Of a stretch of 64,000 nucleotides of DNA, positions 32,566-40,315 are shown piece after piece. The notes under the pieces are model-generated. The model did not search any database. It had not been told where the DNA came from and saw only the letters and a list, made by a program, of their open reading frames with translations. The first letter of the stretch is position 1, and the number at the start of each line of letters is the position of its first letter. Source of the stretch: Streptomyces sp. LUP30 (lineage in GTDB: Bacteria > Actinomycetota > Actinomycetes > Streptomycetales > Streptomycetaceae); NCBI RefSeq assembly GCF_001746365.1, contig NZ_MJAJ01000035.1, positions 1 to 64,000 on the forward strand. The letters are read 5' to 3'. Position numbers and translations under genes: made by a program.

Positions 32566-33243
32566 GTGGACCTTCTTCGACCCCACCTTCTCCTCCTCGC
32601 CGAGATCTTCGGCATGCCCGGCCCCACGACCTCCTGGGTCCTGGCCGGCGGCTACGCGCTGCAGGCGCACGGACTGCTGCGACGCCCCCACGACAACGTG
32701 GACCTGGCGACGGAGAGCGCGGAGCCGATGCCGCTGCTGGCGGAGACCCTGGCCTCCGCGCTGACCGCTCTGGGCCGTCACGAGGCGACGCCGCAGGACC
32801 TGGACCCGCTGTCCGCGCACCTGTCCGTGCGGGACCGCGAGACCGGCGTCGCTCTGCGACTGGCGCTGCACAAGGAGACCTTCTGGAGCCCGCCCGTCCC
32901 CACCCCCAGCGGCCTGGCCCTCTCGCCTCAGGACGCGGTGGGCACGAAGATCCGGGCGCTGTACGACCGCGGGCTGGCGGTCGACCTGATCGACGCACGG
33001 GCGGCGAACACCCTCTTCACCCACCCCGACCTGGAGGAGGCGGGCCGCCGGCACGCCCGCGACGACTTCGACCTGCCCACGCTGCAGGCGCGGCTGGAAG
33101 GCACGGACCACTACCCGGATTCGGCGTTCACGCAGTACGGCCTCGCCGAACCCGACATCGCCGCCCTGCGGGCGTGGGCCCAGTCGTGGTCGACGGACAT
33201 CGCGGAGAGGCTGCTGGAGGAAGGGGCGTCACCGGACGGATGA
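32566..33243 (+). CDS. Nucleotidyltransferase, AbiEii/toxin-like
   Basis: 225 residues from GTG 32566. The N-terminal WVLAGGYALQAHGLLRRPHDNVDLAT fits the GG-x(8-12)-R-x-(T/H)-x-D-(I/V)-D-L motif of AbiEii/AbiGii-type nucleotidyltransferases, although the first Asp is followed by Asn. A second acidic position is RLALHK-region based and not clear. LSPQDAVGTKIRALYDRGLAVDLIDARA is the typical following segment. AbiEii proteins are toxins paired with AbiEi antitoxins, but no antitoxin is next to it, so it may be a solitary housekeeping relative. Its 3' end overlaps the convergent gene by 133 bp. Confidence 0.7.
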   Translation: MDLLRPHLLLLAEIFGMPGPTTSWVLAGGYALQAHGLLRRPHDNVDLATESAEPMPLLAETLASALTALGRHEATPQDLDPLSAHLSVRDRETGVALRLALHKETFWSPPVPTPSGLALSPQDAVGTKIRALYDRGLAVDLIDARAANTLFTHPDLEEAGRRHARDDFDLPTLQARLEGTDHYPDSAFTQYGLAEPDIAALRAWAQSWSTDIAERLLEEGASPDG

Positions 33244-33788
33244 GCGAAGGGGAAACCCGCTCGTGCCGGAGCCGGAGCCGGAGCCGGAGCCGTGGCCGGA
33301 GCCCGCGTAGAAGCCTGGACCGGGGCCGGGACCGAGGCCGGGACCGAGGCCGGAACCGGGGCCGGAACCGGGGCCGGGACCGAGGTCGGGGCCGGAACCG
33401 GGGCCGGGACCGAGGTCGGGGCCGCGTTCCGGTCCAGGGCTGTGCGTGCCGCCCTCAGGTGTTCCAGCCCCTCCCTGGCCAGCCGGGTCGCCTCCCCGTA
33501 CTCCGCCGCCGTACGGGCCGCGGCCAGCCGGGCCCTTGCCGCACGATGGCACTCCGCGGCGTTCGTCAGGGACCGGCCCGCCGTCTCGTCCGCCCCCGCC
33601 CACGCCCGAACGTCCGGCGGGACCAGGCCACCGGCCAGCCGCACCAGCCAGTGGTTGGCCTCGGCCTCGGCGTCCAGGCCGGACGCGGGCCGCCCGCGCC
33701 GGGGACGGCGCTGCACCGCCGCCGCCACCGCCGCTGCGCCGGCGATCAGCAGCACCGCAAGTGTGATCATCCATCCCGTAGACCCCAT
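33111..33788 (-). CDS. Membrane-anchored protein with PAPV-repeat tail; 3' end uncertain
   Basis: 225 residues as read. It begins MGSTGWMITLAVLLIAGAAAVAAAVQRRPRR, a single N-terminal helix. A helical domain (about 35-115) has regular Ala/Arg/Glu spacing (ECHRAARARLAAARTAAEYGEATRLAREGLEHLRAAR). A Pro/Ala/Val repeat follows. The reading frame then continues 133 bp into the convergent nucleotidyltransferase gene. A frame shift within the DNA repeat would move the stop to 33229, before the other gene, so the true or ancestral end may be there. Function unknown. Confidence 0.55.
   Translation of the reverse strand: MGSTGWMITLAVLLIAGAAAVAAAVQRRPRRGRPASGLDAEAEANHWLVRLAGGLVPPDVRAWAGADETAGRSLTNAAECHRAARARLAAARTAAEYGEATRLAREGLEHLRAARTALDRNAAPTSVPAPVPAPTSVPAPVPAPVPASVPASVPAPVQASTRAPATAPAPAPAPARAGFPFAHPSGDAPSSSSLSAMSVDHDWAHARRAAMSGSARPYCVNAESG
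33264..33424. repeat. GC-rich imperfect tandem repeat
   Basis: CCGGAGCCGGAG (6-bp units) is followed by about ten 12- or 18-bp units of the type CCGGGACCGAGG / CCGGAACCGGGG. It encodes Pro-Ala-Pro-Val-Ser runs in the minus-strand gene. Such repeats are prone to slippage. Confidence 0.85.
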
Positions 33789-33970
33789 CGCCGGCTTCCT
33801 CCCTGGCCCCGCCGGCCGGTGTCGGCCGTCGTCCGTCCCGCTCCTCCATGAGACGGCAGAGCGCTGTGGGCGTCCCCCGGGATTGCTGTGGGGCTGCGGT
33901 GAGGTCGTCCTCGGGCCCGGCCGTCGCCTGCCCAGGTGGACGGCGATGCCCGGGACCGGGACCCGCTGGA

Positions 33971-34939
33971 TCAGCCGGCCGACCCCGACCCTGTCGCCGA
34001 CGCCGACGCCGAGGCGCTGGGCTGCGACGGACGGCCCTGGCCGTCCTCCGTGGCCTCCGGATCGACCCCGACCGTGAGCGTCGCGTGGACCCCCCTGCCG
34101 ATGCGGCGTCGGTCGTAGCGCAGTCGCAGCAGGCCGCCCCGGGCGCCGCTCCGGTCGTAGATCGTGTCCTCGGCGAGGGTCGTGCGCTCGGCGTCGTTGC
34201 TCGCGTACGGCTCCACCGCCGCGGAGGCCAGGACGGACTCCTCGTCGAAGAAGAGCTGACCGGTGTGACAGGTGCGGCCGCCCTCGTACCCGGCGTCGGT
34301 CCACTCGCCGCCCACATGGACCTTGACGTGGATGTGGACGCACCGGCCGCGGTACCAGCCGGGGAACACCGTCCGGAAGGAGACCTGGCCGTGCCGGTCG
34401 GTCCGCCAGGTGCCGCGCAGGTAGCGGGTGTCGTCGGTGGGCCGGCGGTGGCCGCCTCCCGCAGGCGCGCCGGTGGGCGCGCCCGTCGGGGGTTCGCCCG
34501 TCGGGGGTTCGCCCGTCGGGGGTTCTCCGGTGGGTGCGGGACCGCCGCCGCCCCCGTTGCCCTGGTTCTCATAGCCGGAGTAGACGCCCGTCGCGTCGCA
34601 GTGCCAGATGTCGACGGCCGCGTTGCCGAGCGGTCTGCAGGTGTCGGAGTCGATCACGTTCAGAGCGAGGAGGAGCGGGATGCCCTCCCGGTCCTCGGTG
34701 ATGTCCCGGCGGAGCTTGTCCGCGTCGATGTAGTAGGGGCCCTCGACGGTCTCCGAGGTGAGGCGGTAGCAGACCTCCGCGTCGGCGCCGGCCGCGGTCA
34801 CGCCGCCGCGTTCGGAGGAGGCGCTCGCCGCGAAGGCGGTGCCGCCCAGACCCGCCGCCGCGATGCCGCCCGCGCCGACGGCCACGACCTTGCGACGCGT
34901 CCATCCCTGTTCGCTGTGGGGTTTCTGAGTTTCCGTCAT
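33971..34939 (-). CDS. Tat-exported intradiol (catechol-type) dioxygenase
   Basis: 322 residues. The N-terminus TRRKVVAVGAGGIAAAGLGG is a twin-arginine signal. The catalytic domain has LTSETVEGPYYID, AAVDIWHCDATGVYSGY (first Tyr ligand region, 120-123), VFPGWYRGRCVHIHVKV (Tyr196, His202, His204), giving the expected two Tyr and two His iron(III) ligands. Intradiol dioxygenases cleave catechols between the hydroxyls; exported ones may act on lignin-derived or plant phenolics. An insertion of about 40 residues (GGGG and GEPPT repeats) sits between the first Tyr and the rest, and the C-terminal tail is Ser/Ala-rich. Confidence 0.88.
   Translation of the reverse strand: MTETQKPHSEQGWTRRKVVAVGAGGIAAAGLGGTAFAASASSERGGVTAAGADAEVCYRLTSETVEGPYYIDADKLRRDITEDREGIPLLLALNVIDSDTCRPLGNAAVDIWHCDATGVYSGYENQGNGGGGGPAPTGEPPTGEPPTGEPPTGAPTGAPAGGGHRRPTDDTRYLRGTWRTDRHGQVSFRTVFPGWYRGRCVHIHVKVHVGGEWTDAGYEGGRTCHTGQLFFDEESVLASAAVEPYASNDAERTTLAEDTIYDRSGARGGLLRLRYDRRRIGRGVHATLTVGVDPEATEDGQGRPSQPSASASASATGSGSAG
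34484..34533 (-). repeat. 15-bp tandem repeat encoding GEPPT
   Basis: CCCGTCGGGGGTTCG repeats three times in the plus-strand reading, encoding Gly-Glu-Pro-Pro-Thr in the dioxygenase insertion; degenerate copies flank it. Confidence 0.8.
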
Positions 34940-35011
34940 AAGGCGGGGACGCTAGGGATCCCACCTGTCAGGAGCATGGGCAAGGGCTGTCAGTTGCCGG
35001 GAAGAACGAAA

Positions 35012-35043
35012 GTGGCCCGGAACCGACGTCGGTTCCGGGCCAC
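35012..35043. terminator. Terminator of aspS
   Basis: GTGGCCCGGAACCGAC directly followed by its complement: a perfect 32-bp palindrome, 67 nt past the aspS stop. Confidence 0.85.
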
Positions 35044-35110
35044 CCGGCGTTTCTGCGCTTCTGCTCGTCCCGCCTGCCGCTCGCCCCGCTACTCGGGCTG
35101 CGGCGTCCCG

Positions 35111-36874
35111 CTACTTGGGCTGCGGCTTGCGCACCGACAGGTGCAGCTCCCTGAGCCGGGCCTCCTCCAGCTCCGTCGGCGCGCCCATCATCAGGTCCTG
35201 GGCGTTGCCGTTGAGCGGGAAGGAGATGGTCTCGCGGATGTTCGGCTCGTCGGCCAGCAGCATGACGATGCGGTCGACGCCGGGGGCGATGCCGCCGTGC
35301 GGCGGGGCGCCGAAGCGGAACGCGCGCAGCATGCCGGCGAACTTGTCCTCGACGGTGTCGCGGTCGTAACCGGCGATCTCGAACGCCTTGAGCATGATCT
35401 CGGGCTCGTGGTTCCGGATCGCGCCGGAGGACAGCTCGACGCCGTTGCAGACGATGTCGTACTGCCAGCCGAGGATGTCCAGCGGGTCCTGGGTCTCCAG
35501 GGCCTCCAGGCCGCCCTGCGGCATCGAGAACGGGTTGTGCGAGAAGTCGATCTTGCCGGTCTCCTCGTCCTTCTCGTACATCGGGAAGTCGACGATCCAG
35601 CAGAACCGGAAGACGCCCTCCTCGAAGTGCCCGGCACGCTTGGCGGTCTCGACCCGCACCGCGCCCATGATCTTCGAGACCTCGTCGAACTCGCCCGCAC
35701 CGAAGAACACCGCGTGACCGGGGGTCAGCGACAGGCGCTTGGTCAGCTCGGCGACGTTCGCCTCGGTCAGGAACTTCGCGATCGGGCCGGTCAGCGAGCC
35801 GTCCTCGGCCACACGGACCCAGGCCAGACCCTTCGCACCCTGCGAGACGGCGAAGTCGCCGAGCTGGTCGAAGAACTTCCGGGACTGGCCGGAGACGTCC
35901 GGCACCGGCAGCGCACGCACGTGCTTGCCCGCGAACGCCTTGAACTCCGAACCCTCGAAGACGTCGGTGATGTCGACGAGCTCCAGCTTGGCCCGCAGGT
36001 CCGGCTTGTCGGAGCCGTACTTCAGCATCGACTCACGGAACGGGATCCGCGGGAAGGGCGAGGTCACGTGGCGGCCGCCGCCGAACTCCTCGAACAGCTC
36101 GGTCATGAGCTTCTCGATGGGCTGGAAGACGTCCTCCTGCTCGACGAAGCTCATCTCGACGTCGAGCTGGTAGAACTCACCCGGCGAACGGTCCGCGCGG
36201 GCGTCCTCGTCGCGGAAACACGGGGCGATCTGGAAGTAGCGGTCGAAGCCCGAGATCATCAGCAGCTGCTTGAACTGCTGCGGGGCCTGCGGCAGCGCGT
36301 AGAACCGGCCCGCGTGCAGCCGGGACGGCACGACGAAGTCGCGGGCGCCCTCGGGAGAGGTCGCCGACAGGATCGGCGTCGCCATCTCGTTGAAGCCCAA
36401 CGCCGTCATCTTGTGGCGCATCGCCGAGATGACCGACGTACGCAGCATGATGTTGCGGTGCATGCGCTCACGGCGCAGGTCCAGGAAGCGGTACTCGAGC
36501 CGCCGCTCCTCGTTGACCCCGTCCTCGGCGTTGATCGTGAAGGGCAGCGGCGCGGCCGCGCCCAGCAGCTCGACCTCTCCGACCTCGACCTCGACCTCGC
36601 CGGTCGGCAGTTCCGCGTTGACGTTCTCCGCGCCGCGCGAGACGACCTTGCCGTCGATGCGGACCGTCGATTCCTTGGTCAGCTTGTCGAGGGCCTCGTA
36701 CGCGGGGGTGCCCGGACGGGCGACGAGCTGCGTGATGCCGTAGTGGTCGCGCAGATCGATGAAGAGGATGCCACCCAGGTCGCGCCGATTGTGCAGCCAG
36801 CCGCTCAGCCGGACGTCGCTCCCGACGTCAGAGGCGCGGAGCTCGCCGCAGGTGTGGGACCTGTACCGATGCAT
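35111..36874 (-). CDS. aspS: Aspartyl-tRNA synthetase
   Basis: 587 residues, the normal bacterial-type length. OB-fold anticodon domain (about 1-110: VRLSGWLHNRRDLGGILFIDLRDHYG), class II core motif 1 region (RHKMTALGFNEMATPILS), motif 2 (FRDEDARADRSPGEFYQLDVE), inserted GAD domain (about 285-420), and motif 3 (GIAPGVDRIVMLL). Charges tRNA-Asp; the Streptomyces genome type that lacks AsnRS often uses a nondiscriminating enzyme that also charges tRNA-Asn, but this cannot be decided here. A parS site lies 45 bp upstream. Confidence 0.97.
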   Translation of the reverse strand: MHRYRSHTCGELRASDVGSDVRLSGWLHNRRDLGGILFIDLRDHYGITQLVARPGTPAYEALDKLTKESTVRIDGKVVSRGAENVNAELPTGEVEVEVGEVELLGAAAPLPFTINAEDGVNEERRLEYRFLDLRRERMHRNIMLRTSVISAMRHKMTALGFNEMATPILSATSPEGARDFVVPSRLHAGRFYALPQAPQQFKQLLMISGFDRYFQIAPCFRDEDARADRSPGEFYQLDVEMSFVEQEDVFQPIEKLMTELFEEFGGGRHVTSPFPRIPFRESMLKYGSDKPDLRAKLELVDITDVFEGSEFKAFAGKHVRALPVPDVSGQSRKFFDQLGDFAVSQGAKGLAWVRVAEDGSLTGPIAKFLTEANVAELTKRLSLTPGHAVFFGAGEFDEVSKIMGAVRVETAKRAGHFEEGVFRFCWIVDFPMYEKDEETGKIDFSHNPFSMPQGGLEALETQDPLDILGWQYDIVCNGVELSSGAIRNHEPEIMLKAFEIAGYDRDTVEDKFAGMLRAFRFGAPPHGGIAPGVDRIVMLLADEPNIRETISFPLNGNAQDLMMGAPTELEEARLRELHLSVRKPQPK

Positions 36875-36918
36875 CGTCGTTCATCCAGTCTTCGCGGATC
36901 GGGGTCTGTGTTTCATGG

Positions 36919-36934
36919 TGTTTCACGTGAAACA
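36919..36934. promoter_or_regulatory. parS centromere site (ParB binding)
   Basis: TGTTTCACGTGAAACA is a perfect 16-bp palindrome containing the Streptomyces parS core GTTTCACGTGAAAC. ParB loads here for chromosome segregation. In Streptomyces, parS sites cluster around oriC. A degenerate half-site GTTTCATG precedes it at 36909-36916. Confidence 0.93.
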
Positions 36935-37039
36935 ACCCCAGCGTACCGGGCACGTGGTGATCGACTCCCACCATTCCCGAGGGGCAGCGGCGACGGTGAG
37001 CAGTGGCACTCTTCGTTCCCGTCTTCTTAAAGTGGGGCA

Positions 37040-39223
37040 ATGCGTACTGGCGAGCCGCTGCCCGCCGTGGGGGAGGTCCTTGTCTCCCTCGCGACCGGCG
37101 TGTGGCACTGGGACACCGCCACCGGGCTGGTCACGGTCGACGCCGAGGCAGCCCGGCTGCTCGGGCTGCCCGCCGAGGAGACCGTCCTCACGGAGGCCCA
37201 GACCCGGGCCCGTCTGCACCCCGTCGACTGGAACGAGATCACCGGCGTGGTGCAGCTCGCCGTCGCCGAGGGCACCCTCGCCGAGGTGCGGATCCGGATC
37301 ATGGACGACCGGGGGCGGGTCGTGCGGGTCGTCCGCAGTCGCTCGAAGCCGTCCTTCGACCCGGTGAAGAAGGCGTACGAGCTGATCGGCACCCTCCAGG
37401 AGGTCACCGAGCCGACGCCGGGCACCGCCGCCGGCCGGACCGCCGTCACCGGCGACTGGCGGCGCTCGCGTGAGGCGTTCCTGCTGGACGCGGGCCGCGC
37501 GCTGGCCGAGGCACGCTCGACGGAGGAGGTGCTGCGGGTCGCGGCCGCCCTGTCGATGCCGGGCTTCTCCCCGGACGGACTGGCCGTCTTCGGCGTCACG
37601 GGCGACCGGCTGACGATCATCGGCCACCACGGACAGCAGCCCGGCGACGAGGTTCCCTTCACCCAGATGTCCCTCCAGACGGACTATCCGGCCGCCGAGG
37701 TCGTGCGCACCGGGCGGGCCGTCTATCTGTCCTCGCCCGAGCAGTACAAGGAGCGCTACCCCCTCACCTGGCCGATGGCCGCGCAGTTCGGCCGCCACTC
37801 GTGGGCGTTCCTCCCGCTGACCGTGGCCGGCCGCACGATGGGCGCGTGGATGGCGGCCTTCGCCTATCCGGTGGCGTTCACCCCCGACGAGCGGTCCGTG
37901 CTCACGACCGTCGCCAGGATGCTCGCCCAGGCGCTCACCCGCGCGAGCGCGGCGGAGACCCAGCGCGAGCTGACCGACGGCCTGCAGCGCTCCATGCTGC
38001 CGAGTCTGGGCCCCGAGATACCGGGCCTGACGCTCGCCGCCCGTTACATACCGACCGGCGGCGGCCTCCAGGTCGGCGGCGACTGGTACGACATGATCCC
38101 GCTGCCCGGGGGCGCCTCCCGGGCGAAACGTGGTGGAGGCCGGTTCGCCCTGGTCATCGGGGACGTCCAGGGTCACGATGTGCGCGCGGCGGGCCTCATG
38201 GGCCAACTGCGCATCGCGCTGCGGGCATACGCCGCCGAAGGGCACCGCCCCGACGCCGTCCTCTCCCGCGCCTCCGGCTTCCTGCACGGTCTCGCCGACG
38301 CGGACGGAGGCGCCGACCTGCGGTTCGCCACCTGTCTCTACGTGGAGGTCGACCCGGCGACCGGCGTTCTGGAAGCCGCCCGGGCCGGTCATCTGGACCC
38401 GGCGATCCGAATGGCCGACGGAACGGTGCTGGTCAGGGCGACCGCCGGCGGCCTGCCCCTGGGCATCGACCCGGACGCCGACTACCCCACGACCCGGCTC
38501 GTCCTGGAACCCGGCGAAACGCTGATGCTGTGCACCGACGGGCTCCTGGAGACCGGTGGCCACGACCTCGACACCGGCTGGCAGCGCGTCCGCAAGACCC
38601 TGGAGGCCCACGAGGGCGACCTCGAGGAACTGGCCGACGCCCTGGTCCAGGCGGTGCACGGCCCCTCCTCACACCACACCACCGGCCCCCTCGCGGACCG
38701 TCGCGAGGACGACATAGCCGTACTGCTCCTGTGCCGGCAGGGCGAGGGCGGCTGTGGTCCGGGAGCCGTCCCCCTGCCGGCGCGGCGGCTCGTGCGCCGT
38801 TCGATGCTGACGGTCGCGCAGGCCGAGCCGGAGCGGATCGCCGTCGCCCGCCAGCAGGTGCGCGAGCTGCTGCACGACTGGGCCTGCGAGGACCAGGTCG
38901 ACTCCGCGGTCCTGCTCGTCTCCGAGACCCTCACGAACGTCCTCGTCCACACCGACGCCGACGCGCTGCTCGTCGCCGAGGTCACCGGCGCGCCCGGCGA
39001 GCGCCGGCTGCGTATCGAGGTCACCGACAACAGCGACGCCCTCCCGCACAAACGCCGCCCCGGCGAACTGGCCTCCTCGGGCCGCGGCCTCGTCCTCATC
39101 GAACTCCTCGCGCACACCTGGGGGGTGGCGCCCCGAGGCGAGGGCAAGAGCATCTGGTTCGAACTCTACGAACCCCAAAACCCCGGCAAACCTGCAGAAT
39201 CGATGCCTCAACGTCCCCTATAA
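37040..39223 (+). CDS. PAS-GAF-SpoIIE phosphatase-HATPase regulator
   Basis: 727 residues. Domains in order: PAS (about 10-115, GVWHWDTATGLVTVDAEAARLLGL), GAF (about 145-310), SpoIIE/PP2C-like serine phosphatase (about 325-560: GGDWYDMIPLPGG, LVIGDVQGHDVRAAGLMGQLR, LMLCTDGLLE, REDDIAVLLL), and anti-sigma-type HATPase (about 600-715: LLVSETLTNVLVHTDADALL with the N-box, SSGRGLVLIELLA). Phosphatase and kinase parts in one chain suggest control of an anti-sigma factor antagonist (partner-switching) in stress or development. PP2C aspartates are intact. The parS/aspS region lies upstream on the other strand. Confidence 0.92.
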   Translation: MRTGEPLPAVGEVLVSLATGVWHWDTATGLVTVDAEAARLLGLPAEETVLTEAQTRARLHPVDWNEITGVVQLAVAEGTLAEVRIRIMDDRGRVVRVVRSRSKPSFDPVKKAYELIGTLQEVTEPTPGTAAGRTAVTGDWRRSREAFLLDAGRALAEARSTEEVLRVAAALSMPGFSPDGLAVFGVTGDRLTIIGHHGQQPGDEVPFTQMSLQTDYPAAEVVRTGRAVYLSSPEQYKERYPLTWPMAAQFGRHSWAFLPLTVAGRTMGAWMAAFAYPVAFTPDERSVLTTVARMLAQALTRASAAETQRELTDGLQRSMLPSLGPEIPGLTLAARYIPTGGGLQVGGDWYDMIPLPGGASRAKRGGGRFALVIGDVQGHDVRAAGLMGQLRIALRAYAAEGHRPDAVLSRASGFLHGLADADGGADLRFATCLYVEVDPATGVLEAARAGHLDPAIRMADGTVLVRATAGGLPLGIDPDADYPTTRLVLEPGETLMLCTDGLLETGGHDLDTGWQRVRKTLEAHEGDLEELADALVQAVHGPSSHHTTGPLADRREDDIAVLLLCRQGEGGCGPGAVPLPARRLVRRSMLTVAQAEPERIAVARQQVRELLHDWACEDQVDSAVLLVSETLTNVLVHTDADALLVAEVTGAPGERRLRIEVTDNSDALPHKRRPGELASSGRGLVLIELLAHTWGVAPRGEGKSIWFELYEPQNPGKPAESMPQRPL

Positions 39224-39258
39224 GGGTGAACCTCCGCAAGGGGCACACCCACCGATCG

Positions 39259-39274
39259 GGCATATGCCTAGCGT
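39259..39274 (+). promoter_or_regulatory. Palindrome and -10-like box before BRO-N gene
   Basis: GGCATATGCC is a perfect palindrome directly followed by TAGCGT, a typical -10 box, 21 nt upstream of the BRO-N start. No clear -35. Confidence 0.45.
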
Positions 39275-39295
39275 CCGAGGCGGAGGTGACGCTCG

Positions 39296-40231
39296 ATGTA
39301 CGAGCAGAACAACACACCGCCGCCTCAGTCGGCGGCACGGCAGGACGCGATCAACATCAACGACTTCGTCTTCGCGGCGACGGGGGCGCGGCTGAGGAGG
39401 CTAACGACACCGGACGGGGAGCACTGGTTCGTGGCGGCAGACGTCGCCACGGAACTGGGTTACGTGAACACGCGTCAAGCGCTCATCGCGCACGTTGCAG
39501 CAGACTCCAAGAAGACCTTGAACGACCTTGCGCAAAGCGTCTTCGGAGCAGACGCTTCACGCAACATCGCAGGTCACGGGCTCAAGAAGTCGATGAACAT
39601 GGTCAACCTGAAGGGGCTCATCAGGCTCGTCAACGGATGCTCCAAGCCAGAGTGCGAGCCGTTCAAGGCCTGGGTCTCCGAGGTCATCAGGACTGTCCTT
39701 CACGACGGCTCCTACTCCCTGGAGCCGGCCCCCGTACTGGCCGCGGACTCCAACGGCACGGCCTACGTCATGCCTCAGCAGGTCGCCGACGCCATCGTGC
39801 GACTGGAAGAGCGGAACATTCGGGCGGACGAGATGCTGGCTGCGTTCCAGGAGGAGCGGACCGACCTACTGCGACAGATCACGCGCAGCCAGGACGTCAT
39901 GGCCGATGCTCTGCGGGAGATCGCCGCTGCCCTCAAGCACCCCGTCGACCGCTCCCGGCGCTCGCCTGCCCCGGAACTGACGCCCCAGCAACTCCTCGCC
40001 CGATGGAAGGCGGAGAATCTCGTCGTCACAGAGGACACTCACGCGGTGGCCGCCTATCTGGCCCCGGCACTGCTGCACGGTGGGGCCAGGTATCGCGTGG
40101 AGGAGATCGCCGCCCACACGGGGCTGTCGCACGAGCGCGTGCATGACTGTTTGGAGCTGCTGTTCGAGCAAGGATGTGTGCGGCACGCGGGTCATGCAGA
40201 GGACGGGAGCCCGATCTGCGTTCTGCGGTGA
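39296..40231 (+). CDS. Orphan BRO-N prophage antirepressor-like protein
   Basis: 311 residues from ATG 39296 with a strong GGAGGTGA site. The N-terminal BRO-N domain (about 18-120) has LRRLTTPDGEHWFVAADVATELGYVNTRQAL, DSKKTL, KSMNMVNLKGLIRLVNGCSKPECEPFKAWV. A helical linker (about 150-215) may be a coiled coil. The C-terminus (about 235-305) resembles a winged helix (YRVEEIAAHTGLSHERVHDCLELLFEQG). Codon use is less GC-rich than its neighbours (AAC, ACA, CTA, AGG), a sign of transfer. No other phage genes are nearby. In Streptomyces similar proteins occur as stand-alone regulators. Confidence 0.85.
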   Translation: MYEQNNTPPPQSAARQDAININDFVFAATGARLRRLTTPDGEHWFVAADVATELGYVNTRQALIAHVAADSKKTLNDLAQSVFGADASRNIAGHGLKKSMNMVNLKGLIRLVNGCSKPECEPFKAWVSEVIRTVLHDGSYSLEPAPVLAADSNGTAYVMPQQVADAIVRLEERNIRADEMLAAFQEERTDLLRQITRSQDVMADALREIAAALKHPVDRSRRSPAPELTPQQLLARWKAENLVVTEDTHAVAAYLAPALLHGGARYRVEEIAAHTGLSHERVHDCLELLFEQGCVRHAGHAEDGSPICVLR

Positions 40232-40255
40232 CGCGGTAACGGAACCGGATTGAGG

Positions 40256-40298
40256 CAGGGCCCGAAGTCGCAAAACCAGGTTGCGGCTTCGGGCCCTG
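40256..40298. terminator. Bidirectional terminator between BRO-N and pirin genes
   Basis: An 18-bp stem (AGGGCCCGAAGTCGCAA with its complement, one G-U) around a 7-nt loop, placed between convergent genes. Confidence 0.88.
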
Positions 40299-40315
40299 TC
40301 GCAAGGTACCGGAAC

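Noticed and set aside
33229..34572. Minus-strand frame spanning the dioxygenase and the repeat protein as one gene
   Set aside because: It is out of frame with the dioxygenase motifs; only its last part may matter as an alternative end of the repeat protein.
39224..40315. Prophage remnant
   Set aside because: Only the BRO-N gene is phage-like; no integrase, attachment repeats or structural genes nearby.
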